DNA from: Acidimicrobiia bacterium
GTDB lineage: Bacteria > Actinomycetota > Acidimicrobiia > IMCC26256 > PALSA-610
Reading direction: 5' to 3'
Length of the DNA: 64,000 nucleotides
Assembly: GCA_026002935.1 (NCBI GenBank)
Contig: BPGH01000001.1
Location: forward strand, 90,814-154,813
Numbering within the stretch: position 1 is the stretch's first letter; every line of letters begins with the position of its first letter. The notes below the pieces were generated by a model. That model ran no database searches. It saw nothing but the letters and a program-made list of their open reading frames with translations, and was not told the origin of the DNA. Both the position numbers and the translations under genes were made by a program. This document shows, in pieces, positions 33,808 to 42,743 of the stretch.

Positions 33808-34928
33808 CCCCGATACCTCCTCGGCACCCGCGGCCCGATGCCGCACACGATCTCGTACGGGATCGTCCCGACGCGCTCGGCCCACTCCGCGGCCGTGACG
33901 CGCGCCCCACCCTGCTCCCCGATCAGCACGACCTCGTCGCCCACCTGGACGGGCAGGTCGCCCACGTCGACCATGAGCTGGTCCATCGTCACGGTGCCCG
34001 CGATCGGGCACCGGCGGCCGTGCACGAGCACCTCGCCGCCCCGCTCGCCGAGCGCGCGCGGCACGCCGTCCGCGTAGCCGATCGGGACGGTCGCGAGGCG
34101 CGTGTCGCGCGGCGCGACGTACCGCAGCCCGTACGACACGCCCGCGCCCGCAGGGATGTGCTTGACGAACGACACGCGCGCCTTGACGGCCAGCACCGGG
34201 CGGAGCGCGACGACGCCGGCGAGGGCGGGTGCGGGCGCCACGCCGTACACGCCGATCCCGACGCGCACCGCGTCGTACCGGCCGTCACCCAGCGCGAGCG
34301 CGCCCGCCGTGTTGCACGTGTGCACCGTGCCCGGGTCGATGCCGGCACCGCGCAGCGTGGCGAGCACGCGGGCGAAGCGGGCGAGCTGCTCGGCGGTGTC
34401 GGCCCGGCCGGGTTCGTCGGCGACCGCGAAGTGGGTCAGCGTGCCCGCGAGCGCGAGCTCGGGGTGCGAGCAGATCTGGCGCGCGAGGTCGGGCGCGTCC
34501 TCGGGCCGGCAGCCGACCCGGTGCATCCCGGTGTCGACCTTGAGGTGCACCGCGACGGGCGCGTCGGCGCCGACCGCCGACGCCGCCTTCGCCAGCGCCT
34601 CGACGCCGGAGGGCGTGTAGACGACCGGGGTGAGCCGCCGGTGCACGACCGTCTCCGCCGCCTCCGCGACCGGTTCCGACAGCACGAGCACCGGCGCGTC
34701 GATCCCGGCCTCCCGCAACGCGACGCCCTCCTCCACGAGCGCGACCGCGAGCGCCGACGCACCGGCGTTCAGCGCCGCCCACGACACGGGCACCGCACCG
34801 TGGCCGTAGCCGTCGGCCTTCACGACGACGATCACCCGGGCCGGCGCGACGTGCGCCGCGAGCGCGCGGACGTTGTCGCGCACCGCGCCGAGGTCGACCT
34901 CGGCCCAGACGGGCCGGTAGTTGCTCAC
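33804..34928 (-). CDS. alr: Alanine racemase
   Basis: VVVKADGYGHGAVPVSWAAL, LKVDTGMHRVGC, TMDQLMVDVGDLPVQVGDEVVLIG. Confidence 0.95.
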   Translation of the reverse strand: MSNYRPVWAEVDLGAVRDNVRALAAHVAPARVIVVVKADGYGHGAVPVSWAALNAGASALAVALVEEGVALREAGIDAPVLVLSEPVAEAAETVVHRRLTPVVYTPSGVEALAKAASAVGADAPVAVHLKVDTGMHRVGCRPEDAPDLARQICSHPELALAGTLTHFAVADEPGRADTAEQLARFARVLATLRGAGIDPGTVHTCNTAGALALGDGRYDAVRVGIGVYGVAPAPALAGVVALRPVLAVKARVSFVKHIPAGAGVSYGLRYVAPRDTRLATVPIGYADGVPRALGERGGEVLVHGRRCPIAGTVTMDQLMVDVGDLPVQVGDEVVLIGEQGGARVTAAEWAERVGTIPYEIVCGIGPRVPRRYRG

Positions 34929-35395
34929 GTCGTGCGGGCGATGAACCGGACGATGTCGCCGCGCGCCACGATCCCCACGACGCGCCCGTCGTCGTCGACG
35001 ACCGGGACGTGCGACGCCTCCGCGTCGTGCATCGCGGTCGCGACGTCCTCGAGCGTGGCGTCGGGCCCGACCGTCACGGGCTCCCGGTGCATCACGTCGG
35101 CGACGGTGGCGCCCGCGACCTTGTGGAGGTCCTCCTCCACGTGCTTCATCTCGCCCGGCAGCGGGATGGTGGCACCGAAGAAGCTGAGGAAGGTCGGGAC
35201 GTGCACCCGGGCCTCCGAGACGATGAGGTCCTCGTCGCGCAGGATGCCGACGAGCCGGCCGCGCTCGTCGACGACCGGCATCGCGCCGAAGCGCCGGGCG
35301 GCGAGCTCGTCCGCGGCCTCCGCGACCGTCTGGTCGGGCCGCAGGGTCGCGACGTCGGTGCTCATGACGTCGCGCACGAGGGTCGTGCCCGCCAT
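34925..35395 (-). CDS. CBS-domain pair protein
   Basis: VRDVMSTDVATLRPDQTVAEAADELAARRFGAMPVVDERGRLVGILRDEDLI and second CBS. Confidence 0.9.
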   Translation of the reverse strand: MAGTTLVRDVMSTDVATLRPDQTVAEAADELAARRFGAMPVVDERGRLVGILRDEDLIVSEARVHVPTFLSFFGATIPLPGEMKHVEEDLHKVAGATVADVMHREPVTVGPDATLEDVATAMHDAEASHVPVVDDDGRVVGIVARGDIVRFIARTT

Positions 35396-36856
35396 TCAGT
35401 CCTCCCCGGGTCCGGCGCCGCGGCGCAGCGTGTCCAGCGTACGGGGCAGCGCGTCGATCAGGTCCATCGCGACGAGCGCCGCGCCCGTACCCGCCTCGGC
35501 CGCGGCCCGGCCCTGCAGGTCGGCCGCGGTCGCGGCGGCGGTGAACGGGTCGGCGCCGTTGGCGAGCAGCCCGCCGACGATGCCAGCGAGCACGTCGCCG
35601 GTACCGGCCGTGGCGAGCGCCGGCCCGTCGGTGCGGTTGACGACCGCGCGGCCGTCGGGCGCCGCGACGACCGTCCCGGGGCCCTTCAGGCAGACGACGC
35701 CGCCGGTCACGCGCGCGAGGTGCCGGGCGGCCTCGACGCGGTCGGGGCCGACGGCCCGGCCCGCGAGGCGCTCGTACTCGCCGGCGTGCGGGGTCAGCAC
35801 CGCCGGTGGGAGGCCCGCGGCGACGCGCACGCGCAGGGCGGCCGGGTCGACGGCGAGGGCGTTGAGCGCGTCGGCGTCGACGACCACCGGCACCGGCGCC
35901 TCGGCCACCACGCGCCGTGCCGCCGCGTGCGCGCGCTCGTCGCGGCCGAGCCCCGGGCCGATGCAGACGGCGTGGAACCGGTGCAGGTCCTTCAGCACGA
36001 CGCGGCCCGCGTCCTCGTCGAAGCCGCCCTCCGGCGTGGCCGGCAGCGCGCGCACGACGACCTCGGGGCCCGCGGCGAGGCGCGCCGCCTCGGCGCCGGG
36101 CAGCGCGGCGACGACCATGCCCGCGCCGCAGCGCGCCGCGGCGCGCGCCACCATCGACGGCGCGCCCGTCATGCCGAGCGACCCGCCCACGACCAGGAGC
36201 GCGTGCGACCACTTGTGGTCGGTCGCACCGCGCCGGGGCAGCCACAGGTCGCCCGCGTCGAGGACGGCGAGCCCCGCCCCCGCGCCGCCCGGGCCGCTGA
36301 CGTCGATCCCGATGTCGACGACGCGCACCGTCCCCGCGTGGGAACGCCCCGGCTCGAACAGCAGGCCGGGCTTCAGGGCGGCGAAGCAGACGGTCTCGTC
36401 CGCCACGACGGCCCGCCCCCGCACCTCGCCGGTCGCGCCGTCGACCCCCGAGGGGATGTCGACGGACAGGGTGGGAAGCCCGGCGACGGCCGCCGCGGCG
36501 CGCGCCGGGTCCCCGTCGAGCGCGCCCCGGAAGCCGGTGCCGAACATCGCGTCGACGGCGAGGTCGGCGCGGGCGGCCGCCCGTTCGACCCCGTCGACCG
36601 AGTCGAGGACGCGGAACACGTCGACCCCGCACCCCGCGGCCCGCAGCCGCCGGGCCGCGACGAGGCCGTCGGCGCCGTTGTTGCCGCGGCCGCACAGCAC
36701 GACGACCCGCCGGCCGTAGGTGCCGCCGAGCATCCGGACGGCGGCGCGCGCGGCCGCGCCGCCCGCCCGTTCGACGAGCACCTCGAACGGCGTGCCGGCG
36801 GCGATCGCGCGCGCGTCGGCGTCGGCCATCTCCGCCGGGGTCAGGACGGGCTCCAC
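35396..36856 (-). CDS. nnr: Bifunctional NAD(P)H-hydrate epimerase/dehydratase
   Basis: VVLCGRGNNGADGLVAARRL, VLTPHAGEYERLAG, GTGDVLAGIVGGLLANGADPF. Confidence 0.93.
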   Translation of the reverse strand: MEPVLTPAEMADADARAIAAGTPFEVLVERAGGAAARAAVRMLGGTYGRRVVVLCGRGNNGADGLVAARRLRAAGCGVDVFRVLDSVDGVERAAARADLAVDAMFGTGFRGALDGDPARAAAAVAGLPTLSVDIPSGVDGATGEVRGRAVVADETVCFAALKPGLLFEPGRSHAGTVRVVDIGIDVSGPGGAGAGLAVLDAGDLWLPRRGATDHKWSHALLVVGGSLGMTGAPSMVARAAARCGAGMVVAALPGAEAARLAAGPEVVVRALPATPEGGFDEDAGRVVLKDLHRFHAVCIGPGLGRDERAHAAARRVVAEAPVPVVVDADALNALAVDPAALRVRVAAGLPPAVLTPHAGEYERLAGRAVGPDRVEAARHLARVTGGVVCLKGPGTVVAAPDGRAVVNRTDGPALATAGTGDVLAGIVGGLLANGADPFTAAATAADLQGRAAAEAGTGAALVAMDLIDALPRTLDTLRRGAGPGED

Positions 36857-36866
36857 CGCCGGGACC

Positions 36867-39800
36867 TCAGCCGCGCCAGCGGTCGGCCAGCCGGACGACC
36901 GGCTCCGTCAGCAGCTCGACGAGGTCGATGGTGCCGAGCACCTCGTCGCGCATCACCGGCTCGACCTCGGTGACCTGGTCGGCGATCGCCTCGTAGCGGT
37001 CGCGGTACCCCTCCAGCACGCGCCGGGCGGCGTCCGCGGGCAGGCGCTCGTGGAACCGGACGTGCAACAGCGTGAGGCCCGTCGTCTGGTTCGCCTTCAC
37101 CTCCGGCACGAAGATCATGGTGCGGCCGTCGGCCCGCCCGCGCACGACGGTGACCTCACGCTCGCTGGCGGCACGGTGCTTGCTGCCGCGCAGCCGCGGG
37201 TCCTGCTCCGTGCGGGACGGGATGTCGCGGGCGATGCCACCGCGGTCGACGACGTGGATCGTGGCACCGTCGCGCGCCGGGTCGCCCTCGATCCGGTAGC
37301 GGGTCCACCCGACGACGGCGTCGACCGCCGGGTCGAGGGCCACGAGCGTGCGCAGCGCCCGGTAGGTGAGGTTGTCGCGCGGCGCCCCGGTCGCCAGCAG
37401 CTCCCGCACGAGGCGCACCTGCAGCAGGGTCTCGTCGGAGCGCGAGATCCCGACGGTGACCGTCTTCGCCTGGTGCTTGATCGCGTCGACCGGCCGGGTC
37501 AGCTCCTCGATGCCCTTCGTGAGCGCGCCGAGCAGGTCCTCCACCAGCGTGCTCGGCGTGCCCACCTTGCCGAACTCGAGCTGGTAGGCGTCGAGGGGGA
37601 GCACCCCCACCGCGTACCGCAGCAGCGACGCGATGCGCACCGCGGTCGCCGCCTCCATCGAGCCGTCGTAGGAGGAGGTGTGCAACAGGTCGAAGAACCT
37701 CGCCGAGACGGGCTCGATCTCGCTGGCGAGCGCCGCCAGGAGGTCGTCGCCCTCGCGGGCGCTGCTGACGACCGCCTCGATGGCGGCGCGCGCCTCGCGC
37801 AGCGGCCGGGCGGTCGCGTCGATCGCGAGGGCGGCCTCGTAGCCGAACAGGTGCCCGGCCAGGGCGCAGAGCACGAACGCGACGTCGGGGTGCACGCGCG
37901 GGACGGGGATCGTCTCGAGCGCCGCCCCGAAGCGCGTCTCGCCCTCGTCCGTGATGGCGATGGGCGCCGCCTTGTGCGCCCGGAAGATCGCGAGCTCCTT
38001 CGCGACGTCGTCGGCGTTCGACCCGCGCAGCCCGGCGGCGCAGACGATGATCATCGGCTCCGCCGACAGGTCGATGTGCTTCTTGTCCTCGGTGACGTCG
38101 CAACCGATCGACTTGTAGCAGAGCTCCGAGAGCTTGATCCTGATCTCCTCCGCGGCGACCCGGTTGACACCGTTGCCGACGACCGTCCACGACCGCCGGG
38201 CGAGCGCGTGCCGCTGCGCCGCAGCGGCCACCGCGTCGCGGCGCGCCAGCACCGCCTCCATGGCCGCGGGCAGTGCGCGCAGCTCGCCGAGCAGCTCGTG
38301 ACGGTAGGCCGCGCGCTCCTCGTCGGCGCCGAGCTCCGCCGCGAGCGCGAACGCGAGCAGGAAGCCCGCCGCGATCTGCGCGTAGAACGCCTTCGTCGAC
38401 GCGACGCTCATCTCGACGTCCCGCCCGTCCGACGTGTAGAGCACACCGTCGCTCTTGTCGACGAGGTCGCTCTGGCGGCGGTTGACGATCGCGACGACCC
38501 GCCCGCCCCGCGCCCGGACGACGTCGACGGTGCGGTTGGTGTCGGCCGTCGTGCCCGACTGCGAGATCGCGACGACCAGCGTGTCGCCCATGTCGCGCTC
38601 GAGGCGGAACCCCGAGAGTTCCGTCGCGAGCATCGCCTCGACCGAGACCTCGCGGGGCAGGGCGCGCCGCAGCGCGTGCGCGACGCCGTGGCCGGCGACC
38701 GCCGCGGTGCCCTGCCCGACGACGACGACCCGCCGCAGCCGCCCCGACCGCAGCCACTCGAGCACGGCAGGTGGGAACGTGTCGGCGCCGAGGCGGACGC
38801 CGAGCCGTCCACCGCGCTCGACGATCCGCCCGCGCAGCGTCTTGCGGAACGACGCCGGCGACTCGAAGATCTCCTTCAGCAGGTAGTGCGGCGCGTCGCC
38901 CCGGTCGACGTCGCGGGTCGTGATCTCGGGGGACGCCCACTCGTCGTCGCCGACCGGCAGCGGGGTCCCGTCGTACGAGCGGCGCTCGACGCCGCCCGGG
39001 GCGACGGCGACCACCTGCCCCTGGGTCGCCGGGTCGCCGGGCGACCGCATCGTCTCGCCGTCGAGGCGCAGGGAGCGGTCGCACTCCTCGACGACGCCGT
39101 ACGGTTCGCTGGCGATCACGTACGCGTCCGGCGCCACCCCCACGTACAGCGCCTGTCCGGAGCCGCGCTGCGCGAGCAGCAGCCGCCGCGGGTCGGCCGC
39201 GACGTGGGCCACGATCGCGACCGAGCCCTCGAACGACGCGACCGACGAGCGGAACGCCTCGAACGGGTCGGCGCCCGCGGCGATCCGGCGGGAGACCAGG
39301 GCGGGGATCACCTTCGCGTCGGTCGTGATGTCGGGCGGGAACCGCAGCCCCTCCAGCGCCCGGATGTCGGCGTGGTTGTCGACGTCGCCGTTGAGGGCCG
39401 CGACGACGAACGGCCCGTCGGGCCGGCCGACCTCCTCGTGGTTCAGCGGGTGGGCGTTCGCCTCCGAGATGATCCCGACGCTGGCCCAGCGCGTGTGGGC
39501 GAGCACGACCGCCTCCGCCCGCTCGCCCCGCAACGCGAGCCGCAGCAGCTCGTCGCCCGCGATCTGCTCCCGCAGGCGCGCCGTGTTGTCGCCGAGCTCG
39601 CCGATCTCGGCGGCGGTCTTGTAGACGAACGAGAGGTGGCCGAGCGGGCGGCGCACCGACCCCGACCCGTACAGGGGGTCGCGCGACCGCTGCTCGACGA
39701 GCCGGGCGATCGCGGGGTCGTCGAGGTCGAGGTCGTGGCCGACGACCAGCACGTGAAGGCCCGCGGAGTCGCGCCCGCGCACCTCGAGCCGGTCGAGGGC

Positions 39801-40277
39801 GCAGAGCGCGAGGTGGATCGAGTGGTACGCCTCGACCCCGCCGCGGGTGGCGGGCGCCCCGCCGGCGAGGGCCGCGATCCCCCGCGCGGTGCGCACCCGG
39901 TCGCGCCCGACCGCCCACACCGCGTCCTTGGCCGCGACGATCGCGGCGTTGAGCTCCTCGATGCCCTCCCCGTCCCCGAACGCGGCGTCGAGGCGCACCT
40001 CCAGCTCCCCGAGCGCCCGGGCGATCGCCTCGGCCCGGTGCTCGAAGCCGGCGCACGCGACCGGGTCGGCCAGCAGCGCGGCGGCGCCCGCCGCGCCGCG
40101 CAGGGCGCGGTCGACCTCCGCCAGCCCGGCGGCGACCCCGGCGACGGCCGCCGCGTCGGGGACGCCGTCGCCCCCCCGCAGCCGGGCCAGCCCGCGGTCG
40201 AGGGCGTCGAGCAGCGGGGCGAGCTCCGGCGGCACCGCGTCGCTGGGGCGTCGCAGCACGGCGACGATTCCGCACAT
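36867..40277 (-). CDS. Oversized glutamine-fructose-6-phosphate aminotransferase-like protein (GATase II plus two SIS domains, with N-terminal insertion and C-terminal extension)
   Basis: MCGIV start, RLEVRGRDSAGLH, HTRWASVGIISEANAHPLNHE, VAISQSGTTADTNRTVD, VASTKAFYAQIAAGFLLAFAL; 1136 aa. Confidence 0.9.
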   Translation of the reverse strand: MCGIVAVLRRPSDAVPPELAPLLDALDRGLARLRGGDGVPDAAAVAGVAAGLAEVDRALRGAAGAAALLADPVACAGFEHRAEAIARALGELEVRLDAAFGDGEGIEELNAAIVAAKDAVWAVGRDRVRTARGIAALAGGAPATRGGVEAYHSIHLALCALDRLEVRGRDSAGLHVLVVGHDLDLDDPAIARLVEQRSRDPLYGSGSVRRPLGHLSFVYKTAAEIGELGDNTARLREQIAGDELLRLALRGERAEAVVLAHTRWASVGIISEANAHPLNHEEVGRPDGPFVVAALNGDVDNHADIRALEGLRFPPDITTDAKVIPALVSRRIAAGADPFEAFRSSVASFEGSVAIVAHVAADPRRLLLAQRGSGQALYVGVAPDAYVIASEPYGVVEECDRSLRLDGETMRSPGDPATQGQVVAVAPGGVERRSYDGTPLPVGDDEWASPEITTRDVDRGDAPHYLLKEIFESPASFRKTLRGRIVERGGRLGVRLGADTFPPAVLEWLRSGRLRRVVVVGQGTAAVAGHGVAHALRRALPREVSVEAMLATELSGFRLERDMGDTLVVAISQSGTTADTNRTVDVVRARGGRVVAIVNRRQSDLVDKSDGVLYTSDGRDVEMSVASTKAFYAQIAAGFLLAFALAAELGADEERAAYRHELLGELRALPAAMEAVLARRDAVAAAAQRHALARRSWTVVGNGVNRVAAEEIRIKLSELCYKSIGCDVTEDKKHIDLSAEPMIIVCAAGLRGSNADDVAKELAIFRAHKAAPIAITDEGETRFGAALETIPVPRVHPDVAFVLCALAGHLFGYEAALAIDATARPLREARAAIEAVVSSAREGDDLLAALASEIEPVSARFFDLLHTSSYDGSMEAATAVRIASLLRYAVGVLPLDAYQLEFGKVGTPSTLVEDLLGALTKGIEELTRPVDAIKHQAKTVTVGISRSDETLLQVRLVRELLATGAPRDNLTYRALRTLVALDPAVDAVVGWTRYRIEGDPARDGATIHVVDRGGIARDIPSRTEQDPRLRGSKHRAASEREVTVVRGRADGRTMIFVPEVKANQTTGLTLLHVRFHERLPADAARRVLEGYRDRYEAIADQVTEVEPVMRDEVLGTIDLVELLTEPVVRLADRWRG

Positions 40278-40303
40278 GTGGCACTGCTCCCGTGAGGGCG
40301 CCG

Positions 40304-40328
40304 GGGTCCCGCGCGGGCGCCGGGACCC
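40304..40328 (-). promoter_or_regulatory. Hairpin in glmS-like gene leader
   Basis: GGGTCCCG / CGGGACCC inverted repeat between glmM stop and glmS start. Confidence 0.55.
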
Positions 40329-40335
40329 GGCAAGT

Positions 40336-41676
40336 CTACGGGCGGGCGGCCGGGGACCCCTCCGGGCCGAACTGGCGCACGACGGCGGCCTCCAGCCGGG
40401 CCGCGGCGGCCTCCGCCACGTCCGGGTCGTGGGCCTCGACCATGACCCGCACGAGGGGCTCGGTGCCCGAGGCCCGCACGAGCACCCGCCCCTCGTCGCC
40501 GAGCTCCGCCTCGACGGCCCCGACCTCGGCCCACAGCCCCGGGGCGGCTCCGAGGTCGGGGCGGCGGTCGACGCGGACGTTGACCAGCACCTGCGGGAAC
40601 CGCTCCATCGCGGACGCCACCGCCGACGCCGGGCGGCCCGCCCGCCGCACGAGGTCCGCGAACAGCAGGCCCGTGAGCAGGCCGTCGCCGGTCGTCGCGA
40701 GGTCCGCGAACACGACGTGCCCGCTCTGCTCCCCGCCGAGCACGAGGTCGTGCTCGGCGAGGGAGGCGAGGACGTTGCGGTCCCCGACCGGCGTCTCGAC
40801 GACCCCGATGCCCGCCGCGGCGAGCGCCCGCCGCAGCCCGAGGTTCGACATCACGGTCACCGCGACCGCCCGGTTGCGCAGTGCGCCGCGGGCGTCGAGA
40901 TCGAGCGCAAAGGCCGTCATCATCTGGTCGCCGTCGACGATCGCGCCCCGCTCGTCCACCGCGATGACGCGGTCGGCGTCGCCGTCGAGCGCCAGCCCGA
41001 GGTCCGCGTGCCGTTCCCGCACCGTGCGCACGAGGTCGTCGGGGTGCGTCGAGCCGCACCCCTCGTTGATGTTGCGGCCGTCGGGCTCGGCGTGGATGAC
41101 GGTGACGTCGGCGCCGGCCCGCGCGAACACCGGCGCACCGACGGCCGACGCGGCGCCGTTCGCGCAGTCGAGCACGACGCGCATCCCGCCGAGGTCGCGC
41201 CCGCCGAGCACGCCGACCACGTGCGCGACGTACTCCTCGGAGCGGTCGACCGTCTCCCAGCGGGGCTCGGCGTCGACGGCGGCGCCGGCGAGCACGGTCT
41301 CGACCTCCCGCTCGACGGCCGCCTCGGCCTCGTCGCGCAGCTTCGTGCCGCCGGGCCCGAGCAGCTTGATCCCGTTGTCGGTCCAGCGGTTGTGGCTGGC
41401 CGAGATCACGGCCGCAGGGGCGCCCTCGCGCTGGGCGACGTACGCGACCCCCGGCGTCGGCAGCACGCCGAGCGCCGTGGCCTGCGCGCCCTCGGCCGCG
41501 AGGCCCCGGCAGAGCGCGGCCTCGATGCGCGGGCCCGATGCCCGGGTGTCGCGGCCGACGAGGAACCGGCCCGGCCCCAGGACCCGGGCGGCGGCCCGCC
41601 CGAGGGCGACGACGAAGTCGTCGGTGAGATCGGCGTCCGCGTCGCCGCGCACGCCGTCGGTGCCGAACCGGAGCAA
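40336..41676 (-). CDS. glmM: Phosphoglucosamine mutase
   Basis: MLRFGTDGVRGDADADLTDDFVVALGRAAARVL, VISASHNRWTDNGIKLLGPGG. Confidence 0.95.
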   Translation of the reverse strand: MLRFGTDGVRGDADADLTDDFVVALGRAAARVLGPGRFLVGRDTRASGPRIEAALCRGLAAEGAQATALGVLPTPGVAYVAQREGAPAAVISASHNRWTDNGIKLLGPGGTKLRDEAEAAVEREVETVLAGAAVDAEPRWETVDRSEEYVAHVVGVLGGRDLGGMRVVLDCANGAASAVGAPVFARAGADVTVIHAEPDGRNINEGCGSTHPDDLVRTVRERHADLGLALDGDADRVIAVDERGAIVDGDQMMTAFALDLDARGALRNRAVAVTVMSNLGLRRALAAAGIGVVETPVGDRNVLASLAEHDLVLGGEQSGHVVFADLATTGDGLLTGLLFADLVRRAGRPASAVASAMERFPQVLVNVRVDRRPDLGAAPGLWAEVGAVEAELGDEGRVLVRASGTEPLVRVMVEAHDPDVAEAAAARLEAAVVRQFGPEGSPAARP

Positions 41677-41690
41677 CGCGGCCCCGCCGG

Positions 41691-42083
41691 TCAGCGCTTC
41701 GAGTACTGCGGCGCCTTGCGGGCCTTCTTCAGGCCGTACTTGCGCCGCTCCTTCTCACGCGCGTCGCGGGTGAGGAGCCCGGCCTTCTTCAGCACGGGCC
41801 GCGTGTCGGGGTCGAGGGCGACGAGCGCCCGGGCGATGCCGAGCCGCAGCGCCCCCGCCTGCCCGCTGACCCCGCCGCCGTCGAGGGTGGCCTCGACGTC
41901 GTAGACCTCCTCGGTCTGGGTGAGGCGCAGCGGCTCCTTGGCGACCACCTGGTGGGTGAGCGTCGGGAAGTACTGGGCGAAGGGCCGGCCGTTCACGACG
42001 ATCTGCCCGCTCCCGGGACGCAACCGCACGCGGGCGATCGACTCCTTGCGGCGTCCGGTCGTCTGGATCAGCGGCTTCGGCAC
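41691..42083 (-). CDS. rpsI: 30S ribosomal protein S9
   Basis: [19 protein letters not shown]...[12 protein letters not shown]. Confidence 0.97.
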   Translation of the reverse strand: MPKPLIQTTGRRKESIARVRLRPGSGQIVVNGRPFAQYFPTLTHQVVAKEPLRLTQTEEVYDVEATLDGGGVSGQAGALRLGIARALVALDPDTRPVLKKAGLLTRDAREKERRKYGLKKARKAPQYSKR

Positions 42084-42128
42084 GTTCGCGTTCCTTCGTG
42101 GGGACGGCGGCGGGGCCCGGGCGACGGG

Positions 42129-42587
42129 TCAGGCGGTCGTGCGGGCGCGGGCCCGGTCGGGCAGCGGCCGGGCGACGGGCTTCTGCGCCTGGTGCGGGTG
42201 GGTGGGGCCGGCGTGGACGCGCAGCTTCTTCAGCATCGCGCGCCCGAGCGGGCCCTTCGGGAGCATCCGGCGCACCGCGAGCTTCACGACCTGCTCGGGG
42301 TCGCGGGCGAGCAGCTCCTCGAGGGACCGGGTGCGGATCCCGCCCGGGTAGCCGGTGTGGCGGTGGTAGCGCTTGCCCTTGGCCTTGCGGGGGTCGATCG
42401 CCAGCTTCGCGGCGTTGACCACGATGACGTGGTCGCCGGTGTCGACGTGGGGCGCCCAGATCGGCTTGTGCTTGCCGCGCAGCAGCGTCGCCACCTCCGT
42501 CGCGAGCCGCCCGAGGATCGCACCCTCGGCGTCGACGACGTGCCACTCGCGGGTGATGTCGGCTGCTCGGGGCGTGAACGTACGCAC
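42129..42587 (-). CDS. rplM: 50S ribosomal protein L13
   Basis: REWHVVDAEGAILGRLATEVATLLRGKHKPIWAPHVDTGDHVIVVNA; GTG start at 42587. Confidence 0.96.
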   Translation of the reverse strand: MRTFTPRAADITREWHVVDAEGAILGRLATEVATLLRGKHKPIWAPHVDTGDHVIVVNAAKLAIDPRKAKGKRYHRHTGYPGGIRTRSLEELLARDPEQVVKLAVRRMLPKGPLGRAMLKKLRVHAGPTHPHQAQKPVARPLPDRARARTTA

Positions 42588-42743
42588 GGATCGTTCCTTC
42601 GGGCGGCCGCCGCCGGCACCCTGGGGCGCCCGGGCGACGGGTCGGGTACGGCCCGGGGGCGCGACGGCGACACCCGGACGAACGGTGAACGATACCGCCC
42701 GGCGCGGGCCCACCACAACCCGGCCGGTGGCTACATTGCACGC

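Noticed and set aside
36720-40295. 1191-aa plus-strand ORF antisense to the glmS-like gene
   Set aside because: High-GC shadow ORF in the codon-phase complement of a well-supported gene; Arg/Asp/Gly/Ala-biased with no conserved motifs. The same applies to 34020..36719 +, 4118..6859 +, 18060..20381 + and others.
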